A DNA stretch of 64,000 nt from Fimenecus sp045545735 (GCA_045545735.1 JAZQBM010000004.1:124001-188000); one strand, 5' to 3'. Positions 9,069 through 18,966 are shown, numbered from the stretch's first letter. Notes: generated by a model not told the origin, from the sequence alone. Made by a program: numbers and translations.

Positions 9069-9216
9069 GGAGTTTGTATGGATAAGTGTAAAATGGAAAG
9101 TAGAAAACGGAAAACGAAGGAACTGCGTTGCAATTGTAGATATAATCAGCGTCTCATAGACTCTACACTTTCCACTTTGCGTTTTCAACTTTGCACTTAA
9201 TTAGTTCGACAAACTC
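9069..9216. repeat. Imperfect inverted repeat, MITE-like
   Basis: About 50 bases at each end of this 150-base stretch are imperfect inverted copies. The outer ends are GAGTTTGT (from 9070) and ACAAACTC (to 9216), and inside both is a TAAGTG-AAA-TGGAAA pattern. No ORF is present. It fills the gap between the GH127-like and ABM genes. No clear target duplication is seen. Confidence 0.5.
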
Positions 9217-9226
9217 AAATTTGTTA

Positions 9227-11035
9227 CTATTTCAACATTGGCATTTCGGTCATTCGAAGTCTTGCACAACCGTATGGGCAAAGTTCAATTGACTGAACGC
9301 TGGAAATTGGTTTTGTAGATTTTGGAACTTTTCTTGCAACACTTCTGTATGGGAATTTAAGTCCCCAATCGATTTGTTGCATATTGGCTTTTATTGTTAT
9401 TGGTGGTTTTTTCTGTGAAAACGGAATATCACTAATTCCATTAAAGTTTACTTCAAAATCTGCATTTGAATAGCCATAATTCCAAGGTGTTTTTGGTATA
9501 AACTGATAATCACAATATGGGAATTTACGTTCTACGCCTTTTTTGGTGTATTCTCTCATTTCTTTTTCATATTCAATAGGCACAGAGAAAAGTAATGAGC
9601 CTGATTGCAAAGCATAAAGGTCATTTGGTCTTGCCTTCAAGAATGGTGTTGTCTTAAATTCTATTTCAAATTCAGTTTTTCCTTGTTTTATAGCGAATTC
9701 AAGGTCTTTTGTTTCTGCGTTTTCACCATTTACTTTAAGATTTTTTGCAAATGACGGAATACGAATTGCAAAGTCAAAAGCCCTATCTGCATCTATATAA
9801 TAATGCATTTTATTTTCAAATGGGTAGTTAGTTTCGAGTTTAATTGTAACACCATTATCATTCAAAATAGATGGCAACATAACAGAATTGATTATTTTAT
9901 TGTCCTTGTGCATAAATGATGAAAGAGCAAATTTAGGCCAGCCCTGATTGAAATTTGCAGTACAACAGCCAAAGTTTGGTTCAAGTCCAAATGTATGTGC
10001 GTAAGGTCCGTTTGTACTCCACGGTGCCATAATCATTGTTTTCTGACAAGCAATCTGATTAACCTGCTGAACATATTGGTGAGTCCACATATCTTCGCTG
10101 AGTGTGGCAGGAAGTGCGTTAAATCCAAGCACTTCAAGACGCTCTGCCCACTTATTATCTCCTGTATGGGCAAAGATTTCTTCATATGAATACATCTGCT
10201 CAACTACAGCACAGCATTCAGTACCTCTTGTTGGGTCAAGTCCTGAAAGCACCTCGTCACCTGTAAAGCCCTCAAATGCAGTACCATTATATTTATCAAG
10301 AATTTTGCGAAGTTTTTCTGCATTATCGGTATATTCCTCACCAAGTAAATCGTGAGAAACAGCTTCGCCTTTAAGCATCATAGCCATATTTACTATGTGA
10401 GTATTCAATACCCACATATGACTTGGTTTTTTCCATTTTTCTGTTGTTGTATTATAGTCAAAGCCTTGTTCTTTGATGATTTTAGCTAAATCTCTAATCC
10501 AATCTTCATGGTATTTTTCATATAAGAAATTAAGTGATATAAAAGACTCAAACCATCTGTATTTTGCCCATTGAAACAGCTTGATTTCACCACTTCGAAG
10601 GAGTTCATAATAGTTTTTGAGAACGCTGTAAATAACTTGTGGAATTCTTTCATCAGCTGAGCAATCGTAATAAACTTTAAGAACTTTACAAATAAGCTGT
10701 ATTGCCCAAGTGTCGTATTTTGCTCGTTTTTCTTTCTTGCAAGGGCAAATCCAACCATCATCTTCTTGTGCAGAAAGAATTGCATCTATGTATTTTTTTA
10801 CTGTTGCAATCATTTCTTCATTTTCAAGAAGATATGCTAGTGGAATAAATCCATCAAGCCAATAAGGTACTCTTTCCCAGCCCTCACGGTCTCCACCAAT
10901 CCACGCACTATCACGAATATCAGGCCAGATTTTATGAAGATTACCGCTTAAACCTTCCGCTTGAATTTCAAGCTGACGGCGAAGCCACCCTTGTGGTTTT
11001 ATTTCTTTTGATGTATAAATATTCCACTTATTCAT
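9227..11035 (-). CDS. GH127-like glycosidase (beta-L-arabinofuranosidase family)
   Basis: About 602 residues of the former DUF1680 group, with no signal peptide, so cytoplasmic. The (alpha/alpha)6 region includes GWERVPYWLDGF. Two motifs match the zinc-cysteine centre of GH127: E-C-C in TRGTECCAVVEQM, and FGCCTANF, whose first or second cysteine would be the nucleophile. The ATG at 11035 is preferred to an upstream TTG at 11044 because AGAGG lies nine bases before it. The start overlaps the stop of the transporter gene by eight bases, so the two are translationally coupled and the enzyme probably acts on an imported glycoside. GH146 or another member of the clan is also possible. Confidence 0.75.
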   Translation of the reverse strand: MNKWNIYTSKEIKPQGWLRRQLEIQAEGLSGNLHKIWPDIRDSAWIGGDREGWERVPYWLDGFIPLAYLLENEEMIATVKKYIDAILSAQEDDGWICPCKKEKRAKYDTWAIQLICKVLKVYYDCSADERIPQVIYSVLKNYYELLRSGEIKLFQWAKYRWFESFISLNFLYEKYHEDWIRDLAKIIKEQGFDYNTTTEKWKKPSHMWVLNTHIVNMAMMLKGEAVSHDLLGEEYTDNAEKLRKILDKYNGTAFEGFTGDEVLSGLDPTRGTECCAVVEQMYSYEEIFAHTGDNKWAERLEVLGFNALPATLSEDMWTHQYVQQVNQIACQKTMIMAPWSTNGPYAHTFGLEPNFGCCTANFNQGWPKFALSSFMHKDNKIINSVMLPSILNDNGVTIKLETNYPFENKMHYYIDADRAFDFAIRIPSFAKNLKVNGENAETKDLEFAIKQGKTEFEIEFKTTPFLKARPNDLYALQSGSLLFSVPIEYEKEMREYTKKGVERKFPYCDYQFIPKTPWNYGYSNADFEVNFNGISDIPFSQKKPPITIKANMQQIDWGLKFPYRSVARKVPKSTKPISSVQSIELCPYGCARLRMTEMPMLK

Positions 11036-12428
11036 TTTCTGCAACCTCTTTTTTGCCTTCTGTTATATCAAATCCTTTTTTAATAAGGAAATATAACGGA
11101 ATTATAGCAAAAATACATACAATACCTGCCCACAAGAACATATTCTTTGCAGGTACAATTACCTCTGCACCTACTTCGTTTATAATGGTCTGTGCAGCAC
11201 TTTGACACGCCTTGTCACCAATAACAGGACCTATAACCATTGGAAGCATAACGGCAAATATCATTCTTATACCTTGGAACATACCGGTTTTGCCCTCAGG
11301 TATAAAGTCCTTAACCGTAGCACTGAAAAGTATGTTGACAAGAGCGTTGCCAAGCACAACCGGCACAATGCTAATGAGAATAACATAAATGCTTGTGCTT
11401 GTTGAAAGAAGTAAAAAGCCAACGGTAAGAACAATAACACCAGTTGCAAGACATAAGCCTCTTTTCTTTGTCGAAAGCTTCAGAAGTGTTACAATACAAG
11501 TAAGAGTGATAATTGCTACAATAACTGCAGTTATAATAACAGACGGTTTTAGAATGTTACTTAGACCACCATTGTCAGGAATAATAACGTACTGAACATA
11601 TGTAAGAAGATAAGGATAGAAAACCTGGAATGCAATAATTGCAAAACAGAATGACAAAAGTGCAAGGTAAAGTCTTGCATTTTCTTTAATAACTGATGGT
11701 CTGAAGCCATATACAAGGTCAGCCCAATAATTAGAAGAGGTTTTAATTTGTAGTGTGCGAGGTGGGTCTTTAATAAGGAATAATCCCACAACACCACATA
11801 AAGTAACAATAAGACCAAGTCCTATGAAAAATGCTTTGTATGTAATGGTGCCTGCTTGAGCAAAACTACCTACGCCCGTAACTGCAAATGAAGATATTGT
11901 ACCTACAACTGATAAAACTGTCTCAACAATCGGTCTTTGGCTAGGAACCGTAACATCAGTTACCCATGCCTGAAACGCCGCATCATTACTTGTTGAGCCC
12001 ATAAAGGTCATTACAATATCCATAAGGATAACAAACCATACTGTTGTGCCAAGAATTTTAGCTTCATCAGTAAGATTAAAAAGATTTGCCACATTCTCTT
12101 TTGTAATGAAGCCGAACATTGCAGTAACTATACCCCAAAGAATATAGCCTACAGAAATAAACATCTTACGGTTTTTAAGTTTATCGCTGAGAGCACCCAT
12201 TATAAATGTTGTAACCACAGCGGCAATAGCTGAAAGAGCTACCATACGGGCTACCGCTGTTGTAGCTTCCATTGAGCCCATAATAGCTGACTGAGATACA
12301 TCGGCATATATTTCATTTGTTATAAAGGTGTTGAAATACATATTTTCAGTATTCCAAGCAATACCACCCATAAAACAGAAAAGGGTGATTATGAACCAAT
12401 TCTTTTTACTAAGTTTTTCTTTAATCAT
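11028..12428 (-). CDS. MFS transporter
   Basis: A 466-residue membrane protein with about twelve hydrophobic segments and an MFS-like cytoplasmic loop GALSDKLKNRKMFISVGY after helix 2. The N-terminal region FMGGIAWNTENMYFNTF resembles a group of Firmicutes transporters found beside glycosidases. It lies 23 bases downstream of the metallophosphoesterase and overlaps the GH127-like gene. The likely role is uptake of an oligosaccharide or glycoside for that enzyme; the substrate is inferred only from the neighbour. GGGGAAG precedes the start. Confidence 0.75.
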   Translation of the reverse strand: MIKEKLSKKNWFIITLFCFMGGIAWNTENMYFNTFITNEIYADVSQSAIMGSMEATTAVARMVALSAIAAVVTTFIMGALSDKLKNRKMFISVGYILWGIVTAMFGFITKENVANLFNLTDEAKILGTTVWFVILMDIVMTFMGSTSNDAAFQAWVTDVTVPSQRPIVETVLSVVGTISSFAVTGVGSFAQAGTITYKAFFIGLGLIVTLCGVVGLFLIKDPPRTLQIKTSSNYWADLVYGFRPSVIKENARLYLALLSFCFAIIAFQVFYPYLLTYVQYVIIPDNGGLSNILKPSVIITAVIVAIITLTCIVTLLKLSTKKRGLCLATGVIVLTVGFLLLSTSTSIYVILISIVPVVLGNALVNILFSATVKDFIPEGKTGMFQGIRMIFAVMLPMVIGPVIGDKACQSAAQTIINEVGAEVIVPAKNMFLWAGIVCIFAIIPLYFLIKKGFDITEGKKEVAENE

Positions 12429-12451
12429 TTTTCTTCCCCTTTTCGCACAAT

Positions 12452-13711
12452 TTAGTCTGCCAATACCTGATATGTTACATCTTCAAATTGCATTGTAACA
12501 TCTTCACGAGTAAAACCGTCAAGGTCATATCTGTCAGAATAATAATTATATTTATCAATAGTGAACGTGGAATCGGGTTTACAAGTAATCATAGTGCAAC
12601 CCCTTTGCGAGCCAAGTTTATCAATACCTGAATATGCGAAATAGTCAATACTGTAACCATAACTGAACTGAATACCCTTATACTCAAAAGTGGTGTTATT
12701 AACGTGGTCATGACCGTTGAACATTGCCTTTGTTGACTGGAGTTCAAGCATTTTTTCAAAAAGGTCATCTTCACCGTAACCACAGCACACTTGTCTGCCC
12801 TGCTCGCCAATTATGCCTTCAACATATTTAAAGTTATCAGTATCTTTATAGTCATTTTCACGGAACTCATTCCACGCATCGTCCATTTCTACCAAAGGAA
12901 TATGGAAAAATGCAAGAGATTTAACAGGTACTGAATCTTTACTGATTTTTTCATTTTCAGCATTCATTCGTAATATTTCAGATTCATACCATTCTACCTG
13001 ATTAGGATGAACATTATCATATGTACCCTTAATGCTTTCAATAATGTTATCTTTAACATAAGCCTGAGAATCAATTAAAATTATAGCTTGAGTGATGATT
13101 CCCTTTGAATTTTTTACCTCAATAGTGTGGTTTCCGTAACCATCAACATCTTCCGGACCTGCCTGAAACAAGCAATATTTATATTCTTCATTTTCATAAA
13201 ACTCTGCTAGTGATTCTCTGTCAAAATATGAATATGCTTCGGCATCGTGATTACCGAATGTAACGTCCCAATAAACACCAAGACTTTCCATAAGGTTTGC
13301 GAAAGCCTTTGCACCACTGTAGTTATTGAAAGTACCTGCCCTGTACGGTACAGGGAAAGTTATATCACCCGTTGCAATAACAAGGTCAGGCTTTTCCTTT
13401 GTGACCATTGTTGCAACTGCGTTAAGAGCTTTTTCATCCACACCTTTTGACATAAAACCGCCACCAATATGAATATCGGTAAGGTGCATTACTTTGAAAT
13501 CTCTGTCAGTTGTAAAATACCAATTTCCATTTTCATCTTTCTCTGGAACAATCTGATTTTCAATTTCAACTTTATTGTATGAACTGCCCTTTTTCAAAAG
13601 ATTATTAACTGATAAAACATTTGCACCTGCGATTACAATTGCAAGAACAATAACTACAGAAATTATTGTAAGCAAAACCTTTTTCCCCTTTTTACTTTTT
13701 CCCTTTGCCAC
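12452..13711 (-). CDS. Membrane-anchored calcineurin-like metallophosphoesterase
   Basis: A 419-residue protein. Residues about 12-33 form a membrane anchor after a lysine-rich start, so the catalytic domain lies outside the membrane. The dimetal motifs are all visible: HLTDIHIGGG, ATGDITF, FGNHDAE, FFHIPL and FNGHDHVN. Family members cleave phosphomono- or diesters; the substrate is unknown. It heads an apparent operon with the MFS transporter (23-base gap) and GH127-like gene. A paralogue of the same build is at 17633-18886. Confidence 0.82.
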   Translation of the reverse strand: MAKGKSKKGKKVLLTIISVVIVLAIVIAGANVLSVNNLLKKGSSYNKVEIENQIVPEKDENGNWYFTTDRDFKVMHLTDIHIGGGFMSKGVDEKALNAVATMVTKEKPDLVIATGDITFPVPYRAGTFNNYSGAKAFANLMESLGVYWDVTFGNHDAEAYSYFDRESLAEFYENEEYKYCLFQAGPEDVDGYGNHTIEVKNSKGIITQAIILIDSQAYVKDNIIESIKGTYDNVHPNQVEWYESEILRMNAENEKISKDSVPVKSLAFFHIPLVEMDDAWNEFRENDYKDTDNFKYVEGIIGEQGRQVCCGYGEDDLFEKMLELQSTKAMFNGHDHVNNTTFEYKGIQFSYGYSIDYFAYSGIDKLGSQRGCTMITCKPDSTFTIDKYNYYSDRYDLDGFTREDVTMQFEDVTYQVLAD

Positions 13712-13817
13712 AACGCGACACTCCTTTCAAAATACACTCATATAATACCATAATTGATACTATTGGCAAATAGTTTTCGTTGAAAATTCTTATTATTTGT
13801 ATTTTCTGTGGAAACTA

Positions 13818-14513
13818 TTATTTTCTCTTATAATTCAGCACAAGATTTCCGTTAACACTTTCAGATTTGGTGAGTTCAAAGTTTGAAATGTTACTTTCCA
13901 TAAACAACGGTTTGTCGTTTTTGTCGGCTACAATTGAAGCTACCACAAGGCTCAATTCGTCGATAACCTCGGCACACTGAAACGAGCCGTTTATAATGCT
14001 TCCGCCCTCTAAAAGCAGAGTTTCACAACCTATGATATTTTTAAGTTTGAACAAGGCAAAATCCACATCTATTTTGTCTTCACCCGCGATAATAAACGGT
14101 ATTCCCATTTCCATAAGGTATGAAAGATATCGGTTATCGGCTTGTTCAGTGAGGACTTCGATAATCTGTGCACCGTCATAACCCGGGTCACCATCGGGGT
14201 CGATAATTTTATTGGATTTCCAACCGAGTTTACCTTTTGGGTCAAATGCAACGGCATAAAATCCCATTAAATTTTTAGGTACATAATCTTTCTTTTCTTT
14301 CGGCTCATATTTTGATAAATCAGGGTAATACCCACCCGTAAAACTGCCTTCCATAGTAACGCGACCACAGATAAATCCGTTAGATTTTGTATTTCTATTT
14401 ATATCATAATAAATTTCGCAGGCACTCTCACATTCGGGCTTTGAGAGAAACTCCCCCGTCACCTTGCCGTCAATAGAAGTGACCATATGACAAATAATAT
14501 AAGGTCTGTCCAT
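13818..14513 (-). CDS. RibD C-terminal/dihydrofolate-reductase-fold protein
   Basis: About 231 residues. The start ICHMVTSIDGKVTG and the later LLLEGGSIINGSF are hallmarks of the RibD-C reductase group, which reduces pyrimidine or pterin-like substrates with NADPH. The N-terminal deaminase domain of true RibD is absent and no riboflavin genes are nearby, so it is probably a stand-alone reductase of unknown substrate. I place the start at the ATG at 14513, eight bases after AGG, rather than the GTG at 14522. It follows the truncated ABM fragment and the GH31 gene. Confidence 0.75.
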   Translation of the reverse strand: MDRPYIICHMVTSIDGKVTGEFLSKPECESACEIYYDINRNTKSNGFICGRVTMEGSFTGGYYPDLSKYEPKEKKDYVPKNLMGFYAVAFDPKGKLGWKSNKIIDPDGDPGYDGAQIIEVLTEQADNRYLSYLMEMGIPFIIAGEDKIDVDFALFKLKNIIGCETLLLEGGSIINGSFQCAEVIDELSLVVASIVADKNDKPLFMESNISNFELTKSESVNGNLVLNYKRK

Positions 14514-14522
14514 AGTTTTCAC

Positions 14523-14654
14523 CTATTTTCTGATATACTTTTCTTCGATTGAGTTGTCAGTCTCGGCGAACTCATATCGCTCAACTTTCATATGCAAATC
14601 AGGCTTTAATTTCAAAATATCTTTTATCTCCTTGGCAAAGTCTGAGTTTGACAT
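14523..14654 (-). pseudogene. C-terminal fragment of an ABM-domain gene
   Basis: A 43-codon frame that overlaps the last 56 bases of the GH31 gene in another frame. Its ending (FAKEIKDILKLKPDLHMKV, then ERYEFAETDNSIEEKYIRK) aligns with the C terminus of the ABM protein at 8717-9049: both carry DL-MKVERY followed by an acidic stretch and a final IRK/IKE. The frame is closed by a TAA about 30 bases upstream of the first ATG and lacks the N-terminal half of the fold. It therefore looks like the tail of a lost ABM gene fused onto the GH31 end, though translation of the fragment cannot be excluded. Confidence 0.5.
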
Positions 14655-16899
14655 CAAAAGCAGTTTTTCCGATATTTATATAGCTGACGCTGACTTTGTC
14701 TTGGGTGCATGTCACAGTAAAATGGATTTTTACACATTCGTCTTTCTGATAATCAAACGAAACACCGTCATCGGTGAAAAAGTCGCTTTCAAAAGCACCT
14801 TCACTTACGGGATAAACAGTAAAAACAATATCATTTTTACTGTCAAATCCATAAGGGGCTTCGTTTGTAGCAATTATACTTCCGCTTTTTACAAAGTAAG
14901 GTATTTCATTTTCTGCGGGTATATTTAACTTAATTTTTTCTCCACCTTTATAAAGCTTATTACCCAAGTACCAATCATTTTTACGTGGCAGATAAACTTC
15001 TGTTTCCTCTTTGCCCTCGTCAAAGACAAAGCCCACAAGAATATCCTTACCAATCATCATTGTGTCGTTTTCTTCCATAAGTTCTTCGTCATCATAATAA
15101 AGAAATGCCGGTGCATTTATGGGAATCTCTTTTTCGACAGCATTGTAAGCACAGTTATAAAGATAAGGTAGTAACTTTTTTCTCTGTGCAAAAATTTTTC
15201 TGATATTTGGAATAATATCATTATAACTCCAAGGCATTGTAGCAGAGCCGTCCTTATTCCAAGAATGAATTGTAAATCTTGGCTCAAATATGCCGTGCTG
15301 AAGCCAACGCAAAAGCAATTCTCTTGATGGCATATCACCGTCAAATCCACCTAAATCGTGACCGTAAAAGAAAAATCCTGAAAGTGACATAGTAAGACCT
15401 ATATTGTGGCAATAACGCAAATCTTTGAATTCGCTTCTGTTGTCACCTGACCAAGTCTGTGCAAGTCGTCTTGTTGCAATACTACCGCTTCGGGTAGAAA
15501 GAAAAGGTCTCAAATTCGGCTCTTTTTTTATCTGTGCTATATAAGAAGAAAGCACCATAAGATATGTAAGCACAGGTCTTATTCTGCTTGCACGCACATT
15601 ACCGTCACCAAAACCGTAAGCCACAGCATCAATGTCCTTTATGTCAAACTCGTTATTGTCATTCCAAGTGGCAGTAATGCCGTAATCAAGCAGTGTCTCT
15701 TTAACTTTTTCGCACCAATAATTGAATGCTTCGGGATTAGTAAAATCGAGATAACTGCCTATACCGTCCCAAAATTCTGTTACAAAAGGAGTACCATCTT
15801 TATCTTTGATAAAATAGCCTTTTGTGGCAATCTCATTATATAAAGGATGACTTTCTAAAAATGCAGGTTTTATATTTGGTATAATGTTTATTCCCTCGTC
15901 GCTAAATTTTTTGATAAACTCCTTAGGCTTCGGGAATTTATCGGTATTCCAATTAAAAACATAACGTCTGTTTCCTATTGAAGTGTATCCCGATGAAAGA
16001 TAAAATCCGCCACAGGAAAGGTCAAAGTTCTTGAGATTTTGCAAAAATCCGTTCATCTGATTTTCACTGTCGGGAGCATCAGTGTATGCCATAGTGCTAC
16101 CGCAGTAGTCAAAACTCCACCTCGGTGGCAAAATCTGTTTACCGCAAACAGAACAGAACTGCTGAAGAATTGACAATTTACTGCCAAAGAAAACATAATA
16201 AACAAGACAGTTGTCTTCGGTTTTAAAATGTTTGTATGTTGGATAATAATTGTTTATTTCTTTGCCAAAATCAGCATAAGAAGTGTCAGTTGTATCATAA
16301 AAAATGCCGTAAGAACCAACACTGTTTTCACATATATAAAACGGTACGTGCTTGTAAAGTGGGTCACTTCCTTTGGCATCGTAACCCATCGCGTCACTGC
16401 ACTCAATACGGAATGCTCTGCCCGATTTATTAAGGTCACCGCCTTTATCGCCAAGACCATAAATTCTTTCTGTTTTTTCTCTTGTGATATAGTGGTAACT
16501 GTCTTTACCGAACTCACCGTCAAAATTATATGCAAGAGGTTTGCGGTCTGAAAAAAGTTCTTTATCGTCAAGAGAGAATGAAAGTATAAAATTGTGCAAA
16601 TCAAGATTGATTTCTATACCACATGGCAGAGTAAACCTTTCACCATTTTCTGTTTCGCAACATTGCGGTTCAATAGGCGTGAATCCTTTAAAAGAAAGTC
16701 TATCCCTACCGTTTATAATCAAATCGTTATCAGGACTAACAGAAAATGTAGGCAGTATTTTGCTGTTTTCTTTATAAATCGCAACTCGTATACAGCTTTC
16801 GCCTATGAAATCAAGCCTCGCGATATTATCGTCAGATTTGTAAAGACGGCAAGATGAGGTTGTTTTATATAGATTGAAGTTGTGGTTGAATTTACTCAT
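14599..16899 (-). CDS. Glycoside hydrolase family 31 enzyme
   Basis: A 766-residue cytoplasmic protein. After an N-terminal beta-sandwich, the barrel shows LPPRWSFDYCGSTMAY, the nucleophile region TWNDNNEFDI (the first D corresponds to the catalytic Asp of WxDMNE), and the acid/base region WSGDNRSEF, then HDLGGFDG and FEPRFTIHSWNKDG. This identifies GH31, which includes alpha-glucosidases, alpha-xylosidases and sulfoquinovosidases; the specificity is not read from sequence here. The extreme C terminus overlaps a different-frame ABM remnant, so its last 20 or so residues may have been acquired by rearrangement. No operon partner upstream is evident. Confidence 0.88.
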   Translation of the reverse strand: MSKFNHNFNLYKTTSSCRLYKSDDNIARLDFIGESCIRVAIYKENSKILPTFSVSPDNDLIINGRDRLSFKGFTPIEPQCCETENGERFTLPCGIEINLDLHNFILSFSLDDKELFSDRKPLAYNFDGEFGKDSYHYITREKTERIYGLGDKGGDLNKSGRAFRIECSDAMGYDAKGSDPLYKHVPFYICENSVGSYGIFYDTTDTSYADFGKEINNYYPTYKHFKTEDNCLVYYVFFGSKLSILQQFCSVCGKQILPPRWSFDYCGSTMAYTDAPDSENQMNGFLQNLKNFDLSCGGFYLSSGYTSIGNRRYVFNWNTDKFPKPKEFIKKFSDEGINIIPNIKPAFLESHPLYNEIATKGYFIKDKDGTPFVTEFWDGIGSYLDFTNPEAFNYWCEKVKETLLDYGITATWNDNNEFDIKDIDAVAYGFGDGNVRASRIRPVLTYLMVLSSYIAQIKKEPNLRPFLSTRSGSIATRRLAQTWSGDNRSEFKDLRYCHNIGLTMSLSGFFFYGHDLGGFDGDMPSRELLLRWLQHGIFEPRFTIHSWNKDGSATMPWSYNDIIPNIRKIFAQRKKLLPYLYNCAYNAVEKEIPINAPAFLYYDDEELMEENDTMMIGKDILVGFVFDEGKEETEVYLPRKNDWYLGNKLYKGGEKIKLNIPAENEIPYFVKSGSIIATNEAPYGFDSKNDIVFTVYPVSEGAFESDFFTDDGVSFDYQKDECVKIHFTVTCTQDKVSVSYINIGKTAFDVKLRLCQGDKRYFEIKA

Positions 16900-16933
16900 A
16901 TTCTCACCTAAAAAAATTAGATTTATTTTAATA

Positions 16934-17605
16934 TTACCAAATAAATGGTATCAAACGATATTTGACTTTTTGCTTATACTCACGATAACCATCGAGTTCT
17001 TTTTCGAGAAATTCTTCTTCGTTTCTAATTCTTTTGGCAATTATAAAAGGATATACAAGAAAAATCAAAAATGAATATATTGAACCTAACACCAGTGGCA
17101 TAGACAAAAACAAAAGTAACGTGACGCTATACATTGGATGTCTGACAATTCCGTACAATCCCGTGTCAATAACTTTTTGATTTTCCTGCACTTCAATGGT
17201 ACGACTAAGGTATGTATTCTCCCTGAGTACTTCTGCATAAAGACTATATGCTACAAGAAATAACACCGCCGCACCGATTACAACACTCTTTGGCAAAGTG
17301 TACCAATTGAAACGGAAACCCAAGCCCGCAACAATGAATCCTGCAAGAAACATAAGTCCGCTGAGTTTCACTACAAGGCTTTGTTCTTTTTGTTCTTCTT
17401 TTGCATCAAGTCGGGATTCTAAAAGTTTAGGATTTTTGGTCATCATTACAATACCTGCTAAAAACATTGGAATGAATAAAATCCCCATAAATAACCAACC
17501 GTTGAAAAATGAAAATGTACCCGCTGGTAAGAATATCAATAAACCAACCAAAACAACACCTAATAAAAATTTAGTTATTGCTTGAATGAATAATTTTACT
17601 GTCAT
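16934..17605 (-). CDS. ICMT-like (isoprenylcysteine carboxyl methyltransferase family) membrane protein
   Basis: A 223-residue protein with five or six hydrophobic segments and the signature DTGLYGIVRHPMYSVTLL, followed near the C terminus by RNEEEFLEKELDGYREY. These are the SAM-binding features of the ICMT/PEMT membrane methyltransferases. Bacterial members have mostly unknown substrates (lipids or small thiols are guesses). It is 27 bases downstream of the second metallophosphoesterase and may share its transcript. Confidence 0.78.
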   Translation of the reverse strand: MTVKLFIQAITKFLLGVVLVGLLIFLPAGTFSFFNGWLFMGILFIPMFLAGIVMMTKNPKLLESRLDAKEEQKEQSLVVKLSGLMFLAGFIVAGLGFRFNWYTLPKSVVIGAAVLFLVAYSLYAEVLRENTYLSRTIEVQENQKVIDTGLYGIVRHPMYSVTLLLFLSMPLVLGSIYSFLIFLVYPFIIAKRIRNEEEFLEKELDGYREYKQKVKYRLIPFIW

Positions 17606-17632
17606 AATAACACTCCTACAAATTGGAATTTA

Positions 17633-18886
17633 TCAATCCGGGTAAGTTACTTGTCTTCCTGTAAATGTTTTTACGAGTGAACGGTAAATGTTACTTGCAG
17701 TTTTCTGAATTTTGCCTTTAACTGCAAATTCACGAGCCATTTTGTATGTAAATTTATCTCCATTTTGTTTTTCTTCTTTCATAGTTTCAGAATCGAACAT
17801 ATCATAAATACGTGCAACTCGTGTTTCGTAAGTTGAGGTATCATTTTCGTCAACTTCTATTATGCGATAACCACATTGTGTGGAATGACAAAGTCCTATG
17901 TAACGAGTGCTGAGAGAGTTGACAATATCAATACCTTTATACTCTACTGCGAATGCGTTAGTGTGGTCGTGACCTGTAAACATTGCTAGTACATCGCCTT
18001 TTTCTACCATAGCGTCAAATTGACCAAAGTTTTCATAACCAGGGCAAGGGTACTCTCTTATTGTACCGTAATTCACACGGTCAGGGTCAAACATATAGAA
18101 TTCGTCTTTGTTGTATAAATGCTTGAATGCATATGGCTTCCACGAATCTGACTTTTTAAGTACGTCATAGATTTCACCAACGATTATATGTTGGAAAACG
18201 AGAGAATTCACTACTTCGCCATTGTTATCTGCTTTGAGTTTGTCAGATGTCTGTTTGTACCACTCAATCTGGTCGGGCTTTACACAACTGTATCTTCCCT
18301 CTTCGTCATAATCACCTGAATCGAAAACCCATAGATTGAATTTAACTTTTTCGCCGTTGGACGAAAGCACGGGAATGTTATATGTACCACAACCTGAAAG
18401 GGCTTCGCCGTCATCAATTGAAACCGAGCAAGAGAAAGTGTTGTAATATGCCATAAGTTCTTCTCGTGTCATTGCACCCTGCTCTGAATCGTGATTACCA
18501 AATGTTACTGCAACGGGAATATTTCTCCTGTCAAAAATATTCATCAATGCATTAATCATTTTCTTTGTATCTTCGGCATTTTCGCAATTCACAACATTGT
18601 CGCCTGTAATCATCACAATATCAGGTTTTTCTATGTCACAAGCTCTCTCAACCAACCAGATTGTAGGGTCAAAGTTATGATTAAGATTTAAATGAGTGTC
18701 AGTAATATGCAGAATTTTGAGTTTTCCGTTTGAATCAAACTTAATTGTTTTATCCGTTTTGTTCTGACTGTCTGCGGGATTGTAGTTAACTCCGCTGTAT
18801 TCAGGTCTTAATAAGGGTGATAAAATTCCTGCTACCATAATAACCACCAATCCTAATAAAATTATTATTTTAATTCGTTTCCTCAT
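17633..18886 (-). CDS. Second membrane-anchored metallophosphoesterase
   Basis: About 417 residues when started at the ATG at 18886, which has GGAG eight bases upstream; an ATG at 18946 lacks a ribosome site. Residues 5-25 form an anchor. Motifs HITDTHLNLN, ITGDNVVN, TFGNHDSE, FQHIIV and FTGHDHTNAF give the complete dimetal phosphoesterase site. Length and motif spacing match the paralogue at 12452-13711, pointing to an old duplication. Predicted to act outside the membrane on an unknown phosphoester. Confidence 0.8.
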   Translation of the reverse strand: MRKRIKIIILLGLVVIMVAGILSPLLRPEYSGVNYNPADSQNKTDKTIKFDSNGKLKILHITDTHLNLNHNFDPTIWLVERACDIEKPDIVMITGDNVVNCENAEDTKKMINALMNIFDRRNIPVAVTFGNHDSEQGAMTREELMAYYNTFSCSVSIDDGEALSGCGTYNIPVLSSNGEKVKFNLWVFDSGDYDEEGRYSCVKPDQIEWYKQTSDKLKADNNGEVVNSLVFQHIIVGEIYDVLKKSDSWKPYAFKHLYNKDEFYMFDPDRVNYGTIREYPCPGYENFGQFDAMVEKGDVLAMFTGHDHTNAFAVEYKGIDIVNSLSTRYIGLCHSTQCGYRIIEVDENDTSTYETRVARIYDMFDSETMKEEKQNGDKFTYKMAREFAVKGKIQKTASNIYRSLVKTFTGRQVTYPD

Positions 18887-18966
18887 TGTCCCAACTCCAA
18901 ATATGTTTACAATATTTAGTATATAATTTTCATCTAGAATTTTCAACTAATTTTTAGAATGTGTAA

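Noticed and set aside
14554..14928. 124-codon plus-strand frame opposite the GH31 end
   Set aside because: No ribosome site and the opposite strand has clear GH31 motifs; it is an antisense shadow.
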